From: Lysinibacillus fusiformis
GTDB lineage: Bacteria > Bacillota > Bacilli > Bacillales_A > Planococcaceae
Length of the DNA: 64,000 nt
Assembly (NCBI RefSeq): GCF_016925635.1
Contig: NZ_CP070490.1
Coordinates: forward strand, 992,001 to 1,056,000
Reading direction: 5' to 3'
The notes beneath the pieces are model-generated. The model saw only the letters and a program-made list of their open reading frames with translations, was not told where the DNA came from and searched no databases. A program made the translations under genes and the position numbers. Shown piece by piece: positions 16,248-25,714 of the stretch. Each line of letters begins with the position of its first letter. Position 1 is the stretch's first letter.

Positions 16248-17072
16248 TTATTTAGTTTTTTGTTCTTTCTTTTTCTCGTTTACTATTTCCAAACTGGATG
16301 ATTCAGCATCCTCTAGTTGTGCATTGTCTAACACATTTGTTAAATGAAGACCACGTCTTTGAGCTTCTCGTTCAATGTGTGCAATTGTTTCTTGAAGCAC
16401 CTGAACACGTGCATACTTTTTGTCATCTCCAGCGACTAAGATCCATGGAGCATCTTTTTTATCGGTCTTTTCAAACATTGCATTTGCTGCTTCAATATAC
16501 TGCGGCGATTTATCACGATTGCGCCAATCTTCAGCTGTTAGCTTCCAAGATTTATAAGGGTTTTGTTCACGTTCTTTAAAGCGTTTTAATTGCTCCTCAT
16601 CTGAAACATGAAGCCAGAACTTAATAATTATGTAATCTCCTGCAGTTAAGATCTTCTCAAAATTATTAATTTCTTCATAAGCACGAGACCATTCATCCTT
16701 CGTTGCAAATCCTTCGATGCGTTCTACTAATACGCGACCATACCATGAGCGATCAAAAATAGCGATTTGTCCATGTTGAGGCAATTTTCTCCAAAATCGT
16801 TGTAAATAGTTGTAGCGTAATTCATGTGCTTGAGGAGCAGATATAGGGTGTACAACATAACCGCGTGGATCGACGCGTTCGATCAATCGTTTAATAGCGC
16901 CACCTTTACCAGCCGCATCCATTCCTTCAAATACCAAGATTAAGCCAATTTTATTTTTTAATAAAAACTGTTGCGCGTTTAACATTTCATATTGGAGTAC
17001 TTTTAATTTCTTTTTATACATCTTTTTGTCTAGTTCAATGGATAGGTCTAGATTTTTCAAATTTTGTGCCAT
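16248..17072 (-). CDS. Polyphosphate kinase 2 family protein
   Basis: 274 residues. Walker A GMDAAGKGG (50-58), Walker B region IAIFDRSWYGRVLVERIEG (Asp107), the lid RFKEREQNPYKSWKLT, and WRNRDKSPQYIEAANAM define PPK2. These enzymes move phosphate between polyphosphate and nucleotides (NDP or NMP depending on subclass); the short one-domain form is most like those acting on AMP/ADP or GDP, but the subclass is not assigned here. AAAGGAGTG precedes the ATG. The C-terminal 40 residues are charged and non-conserved. Monocistronic. Confidence 0.92.
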   Translation of the reverse strand: MAQNLKNLDLSIELDKKMYKKKLKVLQYEMLNAQQFLLKNKIGLILVFEGMDAAGKGGAIKRLIERVDPRGYVVHPISAPQAHELRYNYLQRFWRKLPQHGQIAIFDRSWYGRVLVERIEGFATKDEWSRAYEEINNFEKILTAGDYIIIKFWLHVSDEEQLKRFKEREQNPYKSWKLTAEDWRNRDKSPQYIEAANAMFEKTDKKDAPWILVAGDDKKYARVQVLQETIAHIEREAQRRGLHLTNVLDNAQLEDAESSSLEIVNEKKKEQKTK

Positions 17073-17271
17073 GAAACTTCACTCCTTTTATTTGGATATT
17101 CTTATTGTACTAAAGAAATATATGGATGCCTATCAGGCATGGTAAATTGTAGATATTATTAGTAAAACAACACGATACATTGTTAGGAATTTCCGTTATA
17201 ATAAAAAAAGTGACAGTACTATACTTATTTGTCTTTTCCCTATACAATCTAACACGAAGGGAGAGGAAAAC

Positions 17272-17985
17272 ATGCCTCGGTTTATCATGATGACAATCTC
17301 TTATCTTGTCTCAATCATCCTAACCTTTTCATCCTTTTTCGTGAACATCAACGGTCAATCTTCGCTAGAAATCGCTAATCGTTTTTCTGTAGTATTTGCA
17401 CCGGTTAGTATAAGTCATGTAATTTGGATTATCATTTATTTATTACTCGGTTATTGGTTAGTTATGAACATCAAAAAGACAACTTTGAAACAGTCTGCGC
17501 TCTTTAGTTGCATAAATATATTACAAGCATTGACGGTATACGTCTGGCATCATGAGTTATTTATTGTTTCTCTTGGCATTACATTACTCTTAGTCTTGTA
17601 TTTATTTATGCTGTATAATACGTACCCTCTTCAGGACAAAGCCTTGTCTGGTCGTATTCCTTTCTCCATTTATTTAGCATGGATGACATTTATTTTTATC
17701 ACAAATACAAGCTTTACATTAACGGCTTATGGTTGGAACGGCTTTGGTCTTAGTACGCCTCTTTGGGCAGTGATTTTACTAACATTAGGAGGAGCCATTG
17801 CGCTACATATCCGTTTCCATCACTTTGATGTTATGTATCCAAGTGTTTTTATTTGGGCTTATATTGGAATCGCCATACATAATGGTTTTGATGAGCTACT
17901 TGTCACTACAGCCGCCTTATTTTTATGTGGTGTTCTCTTTGTTGGCATTTTATTTATTAAAAAAAATCCTGCCTACCAAAAATAA
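17272..17985 (+). CDS. TspO/MBR-like polytopic membrane protein
   Basis: 237 residues with about seven hydrophobic segments. The N-terminal part (ANRFSVVFAPVSISHVIWIIIYLLLGYW) and RIPFSIYLAWMTFIFITN resemble the tryptophan-rich sensory protein (TspO) family, although it is longer and less Trp-rich than classical TspO (about 160 residues). Ligand unknown. GGGAGAGG lies 6 nt before the ATG. The terminator stem overlaps the last codons. Confidence 0.72.
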   Translation: MPRFIMMTISYLVSIILTFSSFFVNINGQSSLEIANRFSVVFAPVSISHVIWIIIYLLLGYWLVMNIKKTTLKQSALFSCINILQALTVYVWHHELFIVSLGITLLLVLYLFMLYNTYPLQDKALSGRIPFSIYLAWMTFIFITNTSFTLTAYGWNGFGLSTPLWAVILLTLGGAIALHIRFHHFDVMYPSVFIWAYIGIAIHNGFDELLVTTAALFLCGVLFVGILFIKKNPAYQK

Positions 17986-18003
17986 ATTGGTTAGCAGGAT
18001 TTT
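17962..18003. terminator. Bidirectional terminator overlapping a stop codon
   Basis: A 16-17-bp near-perfect stem (AAAATCCTGCCTACCAA / TTGGTTAGCAGGATTTT) includes the last codons and stop of the TspO-like gene and precedes the convergent map gene. Confidence 0.85.
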
Positions 18004-18013
18004 TCATTATATC

Positions 18014-18787
<774 letters not shown>

Positions 18788-18893
18788 CTAATATCTATTC
18801 TTTAATATAACATAACTTTTTATGCGTATAACGATAAACGCTTTAAATATTGTATGCTTTCCTACTTTGCAAAGTGCTAAAAGAGCTATTCAC

Positions 18894-18928
18894 AATAAAA
18901 AAGTCCCCCCACTCATGTGAAGGGACTT
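18894..18928 (-). terminator. Terminator of thiT
   Basis: Minus strand AAGTCCC / GGGACTT with TTTTTTATT following, 4 nt after the stop codon. Confidence 0.82.
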
Positions 18929-18931
18929 GCA

Positions 18932-19492
18932 TTAAGCTTTTCTTTGCATTAATTGTGGAGCGGCTGTGAATAAAAGAACACCAACGATTGCCGTTAATAT
19001 AGTTGCTGGTAGCATATATGTACCGTTATAGATGATGGAATAGATCCAAGCATTTTGATCGCCAGCATATTCTGCAAAAAATACAGCACCAGCAATTGTA
19101 TGTGCCGCGTATCGTAAGAAGCCTGCGAAAACGGTACCTATTATAATATAAAGTGCCATTTTTGTTTTGTTCATATGTTTAGCAGCGTCCAACACTGGTC
19201 CACGTACAACTGCCGCTAATCCTACAACTGTAAAAGCAACACCATAATCTAGTAATCCTTGTAGCCAGTGCACGATATAGGAACCAAACATTGTTTGCAT
19301 AACACCCACAAGTAGTCCCGTTGTTAGCCCAGCTACTAGGCCCCAACGAAACGCGATTAACATAATAGGTACCATGACAAGACTAACTGAGCCACCTTGT
19401 GCCCATACTTTAAAGGATACCTGATCAAGTACTAGCCCAATCGCTGCAAATATCGCAATCTCCACTAGCATTAACAGTCTTTTTTTGTCCAT
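18932..19492 (-). CDS. thiT: Thiamine ECF transporter S component ThiT
   Basis: 186 residues, six hydrophobic segments. The N-terminal LLMLVEIAIFAAIGLVLD, GGSVSLVMVPIMLIAFRWG, GLLDYGVAFTVVGLAA and the Trp/Tyr-rich NAWIYSIIYNGTYMLPA are typical of ThiT, which binds thiamine outside and docks with the shared EcfAA'T module (not in this window). The upstream TPP riboswitch confirms the substrate. GGAGAG precedes the ATG. Confidence 0.95.
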   Translation of the reverse strand: MDKKRLLMLVEIAIFAAIGLVLDQVSFKVWAQGGSVSLVMVPIMLIAFRWGLVAGLTTGLLVGVMQTMFGSYIVHWLQGLLDYGVAFTVVGLAAVVRGPVLDAAKHMNKTKMALYIIIGTVFAGFLRYAAHTIAGAVFFAEYAGDQNAWIYSIIYNGTYMLPATILTAIVGVLLFTAAPQLMQRKA

Positions 19493-19585
19493 ACATATTC
19501 TCTCCTTTGTTCCGATGTAGGATACAAGAGCAGGAATAGAAATGCACTGATATGTCTCTTTCTGACACCATTTTCCCCCAAGAAT

Positions 19586-19619
19586 GAAAAAACGATGCCA
19601 GGACAGAGCCTCACATCGT
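19586..19619 (-). terminator. Expression-platform terminator of the TPP riboswitch
   Basis: Minus strand ACGATG / CATCGT with an inner AGG/CCT pairing, then TTTTTTC. It lies between the aptamer and thiT, so TPP binding should terminate transcription. Confidence 0.85.
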
Positions 19620-19635
19620 ACAAGTGTCGGTTTCT

Positions 19636-19733
19636 ATCCACATCCCTACGCAAGCGTTAACTTACAGGTTCGAAGAGTCAAGGCATTACGTGCCCAGTCT
19701 CAGCTGACATCATCAGCTCCCCTTGTGGTCGTT
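19636..19733 (-). promoter_or_regulatory. TPP riboswitch (THI element)
   Basis: The minus strand reads ACAAGGGGAGCTGATGATG, then GCTGAGA, CGAACCTGTAAGTTAACGC and GCGTAGGGATGTGG. These are the conserved TPP aptamer blocks (GGGG-GCUGAGA, GAACCUG, GCGUAGGGA) in order and at normal spacing. Confidence 0.95.
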
Positions 19734-19860
19734 ACATCTGAATTTATTTGAACATTTTCATTGTACGCAAAGGATAGGAGGATTACAACCTCTTCCATAC
19801 ATTATTTTTTTGAAACTTTGCTATTATTCATGCGTAAATATTAAAAAAGGAGGTACAACT

Positions 19861-20184
19861 ATGGAGAATCAAAAAATTTTAGCTGCCTTTAGTTATCTTA
19901 GTATTTTCTTCGCCCCTTTCATCGTTCCATTAATTGTGTACATTGTGACAAAAGATAGTGATGTAAAAAAACATTCGATTCGTGCACTTGTCTCTCATTT
20001 AATTCCTTTTGTTTTTGGCATCCTGTTCTTTATTGTCTTTGTTTTTTCCACATTTAGTTTAGATCCAACCTCCAGTAATAATACAGTGATGATTATTTGG
20101 TTTGCTTCATTCGCCATCTATGCCCTCGTCTCACTTGGTATTGTGATCTGGAATATTATTCAGGCTGTTCGCGTTATCCGTTAA
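19861..20184 (+). CDS. DUF4870 membrane protein
   Basis: 107 residues with about three hydrophobic segments. MENQKILAAFSYLSIFFAPFIVPLIVYI followed by VKKHSIRALVSHL is the DUF4870/Tic20-like pattern. The start is at 19861 behind AAAGGAGG; a longer open frame runs back into the divergent TPP riboswitch and is not real. Function unknown. Confidence 0.85.
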   Translation: MENQKILAAFSYLSIFFAPFIVPLIVYIVTKDSDVKKHSIRALVSHLIPFVFGILFFIVFVFSTFSLDPTSSNNTVMIIWFASFAIYALVSLGIVIWNIIQAVRVIR

Positions 20185-20239
20185 TGTTTTATTTTTAAGA
20201 GAAACAGGTAGTAGTAATTGTAAAAGGAGCTGTTTTTGG

Positions 20240-20362
20240 ATGAAAGTATCAAACGTTGTGAAAACCGCCGTAAAGTTAGCACCGATTGTTATTCCTATCG
20301 TCAGAAAAGTAATGGCTGCAAAAAAGGGAACAACGCCTACAGCCACACCTCGAAAAAAATAA
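20240..20362 (+). CDS. Small basic protein (40 aa)
   Basis: ATG at 20240 with AAAAGGAG about 11 nt upstream; 40 codons reading MKVSNVVKTAVKLAPIVIPI, then RKVMAAKKGTTPT and a Lys-rich end. It has one short hydrophobic segment and is very basic. Immediately followed by a terminator, which supports a real transcript. A competing frame from TTG at 20236 reads through the terminator and is unlikely. Family not recognised. Confidence 0.6.
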   Translation: MKVSNVVKTAVKLAPIVIPIVRKVMAAKKGTTPTATPRKK

Positions 20363-20366
20363 AACC

Positions 20367-20405
20367 AAGGCGTATTCCTTTTTTTTCGGAAATACGCCTT
20401 CGTTT
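20367..20405. terminator. Bidirectional terminator
   Basis: AAGGCGTATTCC / GGAAATACGCCTT stem with a T-rich loop, followed by CGTTTTATTT; shared with the convergent sbcC. Confidence 0.8.
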
Positions 20406-23400
20406 TATTTCACTTCAAAATGTGTTTGACTATGTCCATTCAATGTTTTTTCTACATGTAAAACTGCTGGCATCGCAGATTTCAATTCAGGTACATGAGA
20501 AATAACGCCAATCATACGACCAGAATCCTGTAAATCAATTAATGTATCAATTGCCTTATTTAGTGATTCCTCATCGAGTGAACCAAAGCCCTCATCAATA
20601 AACATCGTTTCAATATGGATATTACCTTGGAAGCTTTGAATCACATCTGCCATTCCCAAAGCAAGACTTAGCGAAGCATTAAATTTTTCGCCTCCTGATA
20701 ATGTTTTAACATCTCGTAATTGATCCGTATAGGCATCATAAACATCAAGACCAAGTCCACTCTGCTTTGCATGCTTTTCCAATCTATCTGAGCGTCTGAG
20801 CTCAAATTGACCGTTTGATAAATGATACAGCCGTATATTGGCAGCTTCTGTAATTTGATCTAAATAATTAATTTGTATATAACGCTCAAAGGATAGCTTT
20901 TTCGCGTTTTGTCCATTTAATAATCCATAGAGTTCCTTTACTCGCCCTGCTTCCTGTTCAAGTAAATGAAGCTCTCTCGCTATTTCTTCTACCTTTTCAA
21001 TAAAGCCCTGGCATGCTTGTGCAAAACCATTCATCTGTTGCAAACGTTTAAATGCTTCCTCATAGGAAATACGATGCTGTTCTACCCTTGCTTCCATCAA
21101 CACTAAATCTTGCTTCTCTTTCCCTTGAAGATATGTAGCCCCTTCGGTAATTTGGATTCGCAAAGTGTGTACTTGTAAAGCATAGTCGCTGCATGTTTTT
21201 CGAAGGGCATCTAATTGCATGGCACTCCGTTTGGCAGTAGCATATTCCTCGTAGCTATTGAAACCTATTTTCTGCATATTTGCTGAAAATTGCTGAAGCT
21301 TTTCATTCATTTTGAGCTGTAATTCCTCAAAAGACTGTTTGGCAATTTCTACAGTTAATTTTGCATTGCTAGCCGCTTCCTTTGCCACATGCAAATTTTC
21401 TTGACTCGCTTGCCATCTTTTTTGCAGATTTTCTTTCTGTTTGCTGACATCAGTAAGTTGTTGCTTTAATTGCTGTATAGTTGGTAAGTTAGCTGGCATC
21501 TGCTTCAGCTGTTCTTCTACAACCGCTTGTAATCTTGTCCATTCTTTCATCTGCTCCGCTAAATATTGCTCTAGTTTGCTCTGCTTGTTTCGTAGCTGTT
21601 CTATTCGATCATGCTGATGTTTTATTTTTAATCGCAAATCAGCTAATTGGTTATAGATAATTTTTAAGGTAGCAATTTCTTTCTCCACTTCATGTAAAGT
21701 AGCGGTGATCTGTGCTCGGTCTTCTTGTTTAATATGCTGTGCCTCAAGTTGTTGACATGCATCTTGAAGAAGTTGTTGTGCAGATGCCAAAAATGCCTCT
21801 TGTTCTAGATACTTACGCTCGTCTGAAGATGCCTTCGCTCTTAATGTTTCTACTTCAGCAAGCTCGATAACTTCCAGTTGCTCATTGTGTGCTTTCTGAT
21901 GAGTCATACTACCACAGACAGGACAAGGGTCCCCTTCCTTCAGCTTTTTGGCTAAAATACTAGCCTGACTCGTCAACCACCGTTGCTGCAATAGCTGAAG
22001 TGCCTCTTTGCTTTCTTGATAGAGAATAGCTGAAGCGGCTACATCCTGCTTTGCTAACTCTACTGTATTTTTATATTTCTCAACCTGCTTGACTAAAGCT
22101 ACCTGTTCCCGTAGTTTCGGTAACTGTTCTAAGTAGCCTTCATATGGCTCACCCTGTTTTTCATAGCCCTCCACCGTTTGAGAAAAATGCTTCAATTGCT
22201 CTTGTTCTTTTTCCAAAAGCATAAGGTTATCAGTTACTGCTCGTTTCGCTGTTTCAGCATATTGCTCCGCTATTTGCAGCTGTTGTACATTATTTTCATA
22301 CGCTTCAAATTTCGGCAATAACGCCTGTAACTGCATTTCCTGCTGTAAGATTTGCTGACGTTCAGGCTCTTTAGCCTCTTCTACTGCATATTCTTCTTGT
22401 GCACCTTGCAACTGTTCTTCTGCCTGCTGTTGTTTAACTTTCGCTTGTTGAAAAGCTTGTTCTTTTACGTTCAGTTCAGCACGTAAATCCCTGCCTTGTT
22501 GTTCTAGCTGCACAAGTCGCTCTGCTTGTTCTGCTAAAGCAATCTCCTGCTCCTTTGCTTGGTATCTATCCTGCTCTTGTAACAGCATCTGTAGTCGTTG
22601 CTGTCGATTAGCTTGCTCATCGAATTGTTCATTAAGCGTTTTAGCTAAGCGATAATATTCTTGCTCTTTTTGATGAAGGCTATAAGCTTCATCGTATTGT
22701 AGCTGTTCATTTTCTATACATTTCTTATAGAAGCTAAACTCCTCATCAAGTGCCTGCGTCAGTTGATGTAAATTCCCTGTATTATCAGCAATCAATGTGA
22801 ATAAAGTGGAAGAACGTTGTGGTAAAGCGCCGACAATTTGACCAAGTAAATGTTCTTTTAATTGTTTGGCACGCTCAAGGTCACTTTCTGCCTCTTTACG
22901 TTTGGCATCAAGCTTTTTTGCCATGACGCCGAAACGATCTGTTTTAAAGATTTTCCGTAGAATTACTTCTTTATTTGTAGAATCAGAGGTTAATAGTTTA
23001 CGAAATTCACCTTGAGGTAACATCACAATTTGGCTAAATTGATCTTTTGTGAGACCTATAATTTCATGTAATTTCTTATCGACTTCAAGGGTTTGCTGCT
23101 TTTCTACAATACTATAATCAAGCTTTCCCTCTTTTACTTCAGCTAGCTCTATTTTCTTCCCAGTAACCGTTTTATTTTTTTCTTTAATATGACCTGGCTG
23201 TCTTACGATTTGATAGACTTTTCCATGCATTTCAAAGATGAGTTCTACAGCTGTATAGACATCATCATGAGCAAAGCCGCTTCTCAGTAATGCTGTATCC
23301 TGACGATCCTCCCCACTGCCTGATCCGTAAAGAGCATAGCAAATAGCATCGAAAATGGTTGTTTTCCCAGCACCAGTTTTACCAGAAATAGCAAACAATC

Positions 23401-23485
23401 GATGTTCTCCTAGTTCTTGAAAATCAATTACTTCCGTGTCTTTATATGGACCAAATGCAGTAATTGTTAACTTTAATGGCTTCAT
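20405..23485 (-). CDS. sbcC: Exonuclease SbcCD subunit C
   Basis: 1026 residues, a Rad50-like SMC ATPase. Walker A GKTGAGKTT (35-43), two very long Gln-rich coiled coils with the zinc-hook CPVCG near residue 520 between them, the ABC signature LSGGEKFNASLSLALG near 930 and Walker B MFIDEGFGSLDEES near 962. With SbcD it cleaves hairpins and protein-blocked DNA ends. Its ATG overlaps the sbcD stop by 4 nt (ATGA). Length and domain order are standard. Confidence 0.97.
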   Translation of the reverse strand: MKPLKLTITAFGPYKDTEVIDFQELGEHRLFAISGKTGAGKTTIFDAICYALYGSGSGEDRQDTALLRSGFAHDDVYTAVELIFEMHGKVYQIVRQPGHIKEKNKTVTGKKIELAEVKEGKLDYSIVEKQQTLEVDKKLHEIIGLTKDQFSQIVMLPQGEFRKLLTSDSTNKEVILRKIFKTDRFGVMAKKLDAKRKEAESDLERAKQLKEHLLGQIVGALPQRSSTLFTLIADNTGNLHQLTQALDEEFSFYKKCIENEQLQYDEAYSLHQKEQEYYRLAKTLNEQFDEQANRQQRLQMLLQEQDRYQAKEQEIALAEQAERLVQLEQQGRDLRAELNVKEQAFQQAKVKQQQAEEQLQGAQEEYAVEEAKEPERQQILQQEMQLQALLPKFEAYENNVQQLQIAEQYAETAKRAVTDNLMLLEKEQEQLKHFSQTVEGYEKQGEPYEGYLEQLPKLREQVALVKQVEKYKNTVELAKQDVAASAILYQESKEALQLLQQRWLTSQASILAKKLKEGDPCPVCGSMTHQKAHNEQLEVIELAEVETLRAKASSDERKYLEQEAFLASAQQLLQDACQQLEAQHIKQEDRAQITATLHEVEKEIATLKIIYNQLADLRLKIKHQHDRIEQLRNKQSKLEQYLAEQMKEWTRLQAVVEEQLKQMPANLPTIQQLKQQLTDVSKQKENLQKRWQASQENLHVAKEAASNAKLTVEIAKQSFEELQLKMNEKLQQFSANMQKIGFNSYEEYATAKRSAMQLDALRKTCSDYALQVHTLRIQITEGATYLQGKEKQDLVLMEARVEQHRISYEEAFKRLQQMNGFAQACQGFIEKVEEIARELHLLEQEAGRVKELYGLLNGQNAKKLSFERYIQINYLDQITEAANIRLYHLSNGQFELRRSDRLEKHAKQSGLGLDVYDAYTDQLRDVKTLSGGEKFNASLSLALGMADVIQSFQGNIHIETMFIDEGFGSLDEESLNKAIDTLIDLQDSGRMIGVISHVPELKSAMPAVLHVEKTLNGHSQTHFEVK

Positions 23486-24639
23486 TTTACTGTCTCTCGC
23501 TCCTCATCTAATAATTCCTGTAGCATCTCTGTGAAAAGACGTTCCGTATCTTCATCTGGCTGAATGCCGATAATATCGGTGAAAAATGAACGAAATAAGT
23601 CAATATCCTCTAGTTTTTCAGCTTCCACCACTTGTAGTTCACGTGGCGCATCTTGCCTTAGTACCTTACGTTCCACATGCATAGCGTGCGGAAACACACT
23701 ACGAATGCGTTCCATCGGTGAAGTCACAGATATTGTATCCGTCAATCTAACAAATACATAGTCCTCACTTGGTGTTTGCCTTAATAAGTCCTCCAACTGA
23801 CCTTCTACTACTCGTAAATCTCTTCTTGGCACAAGTTTTCTTTTACTAACTGTGCTATTACCTTGCTCATCTAAATCGATAATTAAAAAGCCTTTCTCAT
23901 GTAAATGTTCAGATAACGAATATTTTAATGGAGAGCCTGCATAGCGAATGGTTTCGTTTAAGACAAAATGTGCCTTATGTAAGTGCCCAAGTGCCGTATA
24001 GTGGAAAGGTTTAAATAAAGCTGCATTTACACAATCTGAACCTCCAATGGAAAGTGGTCGCTCGGAATCACTTGTATTGGCTTCTTCCTCACCATACTTC
24101 GTCACAAAGGCATGTCCAACAAAAACATGTCGCTTACTTGTGTCCATGTCTTCCGTGATATGCTCAATAATTTTTTGCATGGCGTCTTGATGAGAACGGA
24201 TTGATTCTTCTTCAAAGATGTTGCGAATGGCAGCTGGCTCTGCATAGGGTACTAGATGGAAATGTACTTCTCCATGTTGATCATTCAAAACAATAGGTGC
24301 ATGATTTTTTGTAAATTGGCCCTTGATATATAAACCACTATCCCTCATTAAACGGCTGCCAAAATTTAAACGTCCTGCACTATCGTGATTTCCCGCCACT
24401 GCTAAAACAGGAATCTTCTTCTCTAATACTATTTTCGCTAATACATCATTTAATAAATTAACTGCCTCAATAGGAGGCATCGAACGGTCATATAAATCAC
24501 CTGCGATGATAATTACATCTGGTTTTTCCTCATCTATCGCTTGTATAAATTGTTGAAGAATATCATGTTGATCTTCTGTCATATAGACACCTTGAACAAG
24601 CTTTCCTAAATGCCAATCTGCTGTATGAAATATTTTCAT
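23482..24639 (-). CDS. sbcD: Exonuclease SbcCD subunit D
   Basis: 385 residues, Mre11-like metallophosphoesterase. Motifs: TADWHLGK (6-13), GDLYDR, GNHDS, GHAFV and GHLHKAHF, which bind the two Mn ions. Nuclease subunit of SbcCD. AGGAGG lies 6 nt before the ATG; first gene of the two-gene operon, translationally coupled to sbcC. Confidence 0.97.
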   Translation of the reverse strand: MKIFHTADWHLGKLVQGVYMTEDQHDILQQFIQAIDEEKPDVIIIAGDLYDRSMPPIEAVNLLNDVLAKIVLEKKIPVLAVAGNHDSAGRLNFGSRLMRDSGLYIKGQFTKNHAPIVLNDQHGEVHFHLVPYAEPAAIRNIFEEESIRSHQDAMQKIIEHITEDMDTSKRHVFVGHAFVTKYGEEEANTSDSERPLSIGGSDCVNAALFKPFHYTALGHLHKAHFVLNETIRYAGSPLKYSLSEHLHEKGFLIIDLDEQGNSTVSKRKLVPRRDLRVVEGQLEDLLRQTPSEDYVFVRLTDTISVTSPMERIRSVFPHAMHVERKVLRQDAPRELQVVEAEKLEDIDLFRSFFTDIIGIQPDEDTERLFTEMLQELLDEERETVK

Positions 24640-24736
24640 TCTTGTACCTCCTAGTCTTCTCTATATTTTAGCATGACTATTCCCTATCTAGTGCTTTCTA
24701 ACGGTTTAGTAGTTCTAGCCAAAATTGGTTTTCATA

Positions 24737-24764
24737 GAAAAAAGCATCTTATTAGGTAAGATGC
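24737..24764 (-). terminator. Terminator of the SGNH gene
   Basis: Minus strand GCATCTTA / TAAGATGC, then TTTTTTC. Confidence 0.88.
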
Positions 24765-24780
24765 CTTAGATATCGGTTAT

Positions 24781-25683
24781 TTAGATGTATTTGATAAATG
24801 CCTTATATCCTGGGAATCCCTGAATAACGTAAGTCGTAAGAGAAGTTTGATGTTGTGCCACTTTTTGCTTCTGAGGTTTCACTGACGATTGTTGCTTTAG
24901 GATTTCCTCAAATGATATGGGATTTGGCTCTGGTAATTCTAATGAAGAGATGTTTAAAGCATCACTACCACTATAAACCCGTAAAAATGAGTTAGCCATT
25001 TGACGATAGCCTTCGATATTAGGATGGACATCAGCACTATTTGGTAAGTAGTTGGTCGCATTCAATCCAAAGGCGTCATAGACATTTATATAAGCCGCTC
25101 CAGCTTGTTCTGCTTGTTGTTGTAAAATCGTATTTAATCTAACTAGCTGAGCATTGGTTCCTTCTTTTTGCGTCGGATGAACTGTTGGATAAGCAAAATA
25201 ATAGCCCATGACATAGATCTTTGCTTTAGGCGCACGTTCTTCTAATTCATCCAAAATCGATATCATATTTTTTCTTGCCAAATTTAAAGCGTAATCTGCC
25301 TGAAGCTGTGAAAAAGCTAAGGTCCCTGCATTTGGGTTCACTTGGACAAGACGTAATAAATCATTGGCCCCTGCCGAAACCGTAATAAGTGTCGCATTTG
25401 CTAATAAATTTTGTGCTTCCTCAGATTGGATTCGTTCTAATACATCTGCCGTAGTAAAGCCAGGAAAAGCAAGTTCTTTTGTATAAAATGATAATTGACC
25501 GATCGAGCTTAATTTCATGGCAATCAAATCACTATACCCTGCATCAATTTCTTGGTAGGGTGTTTGACCAGCAGCTAAGGAATCTCCAATCGCCACATAG
25601 TTTTCCGTTTGAGCAAAAGCAGATGAAGTCCAATATGTCATGGATAATATCGTTATACCTAACAAGCTCCAAAATCGCTTCAT
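24781..25683 (-). CDS. Secreted SGNH/GDSL-family hydrolase
   Basis: 300 residues. A signal peptide (hydrophobic 6-24, cleavage after AFA) is followed by the SGNH blocks: GDSLAAG (Ser35), the Gly block near AFPG, AGAND (Asn107) and DVHPN (Asp218, His220). Exported esterase/lipase-like enzyme. A 60-residue Gln/Lys-rich tail follows the domain. It begins 31 nt after the M29 gene's stop and has an RBS (GGAGGAGAGC), so it may be read from the helicase-M29 operon. Confidence 0.9.
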   Translation of the reverse strand: MKRFWSLLGITILSMTYWTSSAFAQTENYVAIGDSLAAGQTPYQEIDAGYSDLIAMKLSSIGQLSFYTKELAFPGFTTADVLERIQSEEAQNLLANATLITVSAGANDLLRLVQVNPNAGTLAFSQLQADYALNLARKNMISILDELEERAPKAKIYVMGYYFAYPTVHPTQKEGTNAQLVRLNTILQQQAEQAGAAYINVYDAFGLNATNYLPNSADVHPNIEGYRQMANSFLRVYSGSDALNISSLELPEPNPISFEEILKQQSSVKPQKQKVAQHQTSLTTYVIQGFPGYKAFIKYI

Positions 25684-25714
25684 CTGCTCTCCTCCGTTTC
25701 TTCTCGTCTAAAGA

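Noticed and set aside
19723-19860. 46-codon N-terminal extension of the DUF4870 gene
   Set aside because: It starts inside the divergent TPP riboswitch; AAAGGAGG precedes the ATG at 19861.
23564-23761. Plus-strand ORF opposite sbcD (and many similar antisense ORFs of 60-130 codons)
   Set aside because: They lie wholly inside well-supported genes on the other strand, lack RBS and show no family features.
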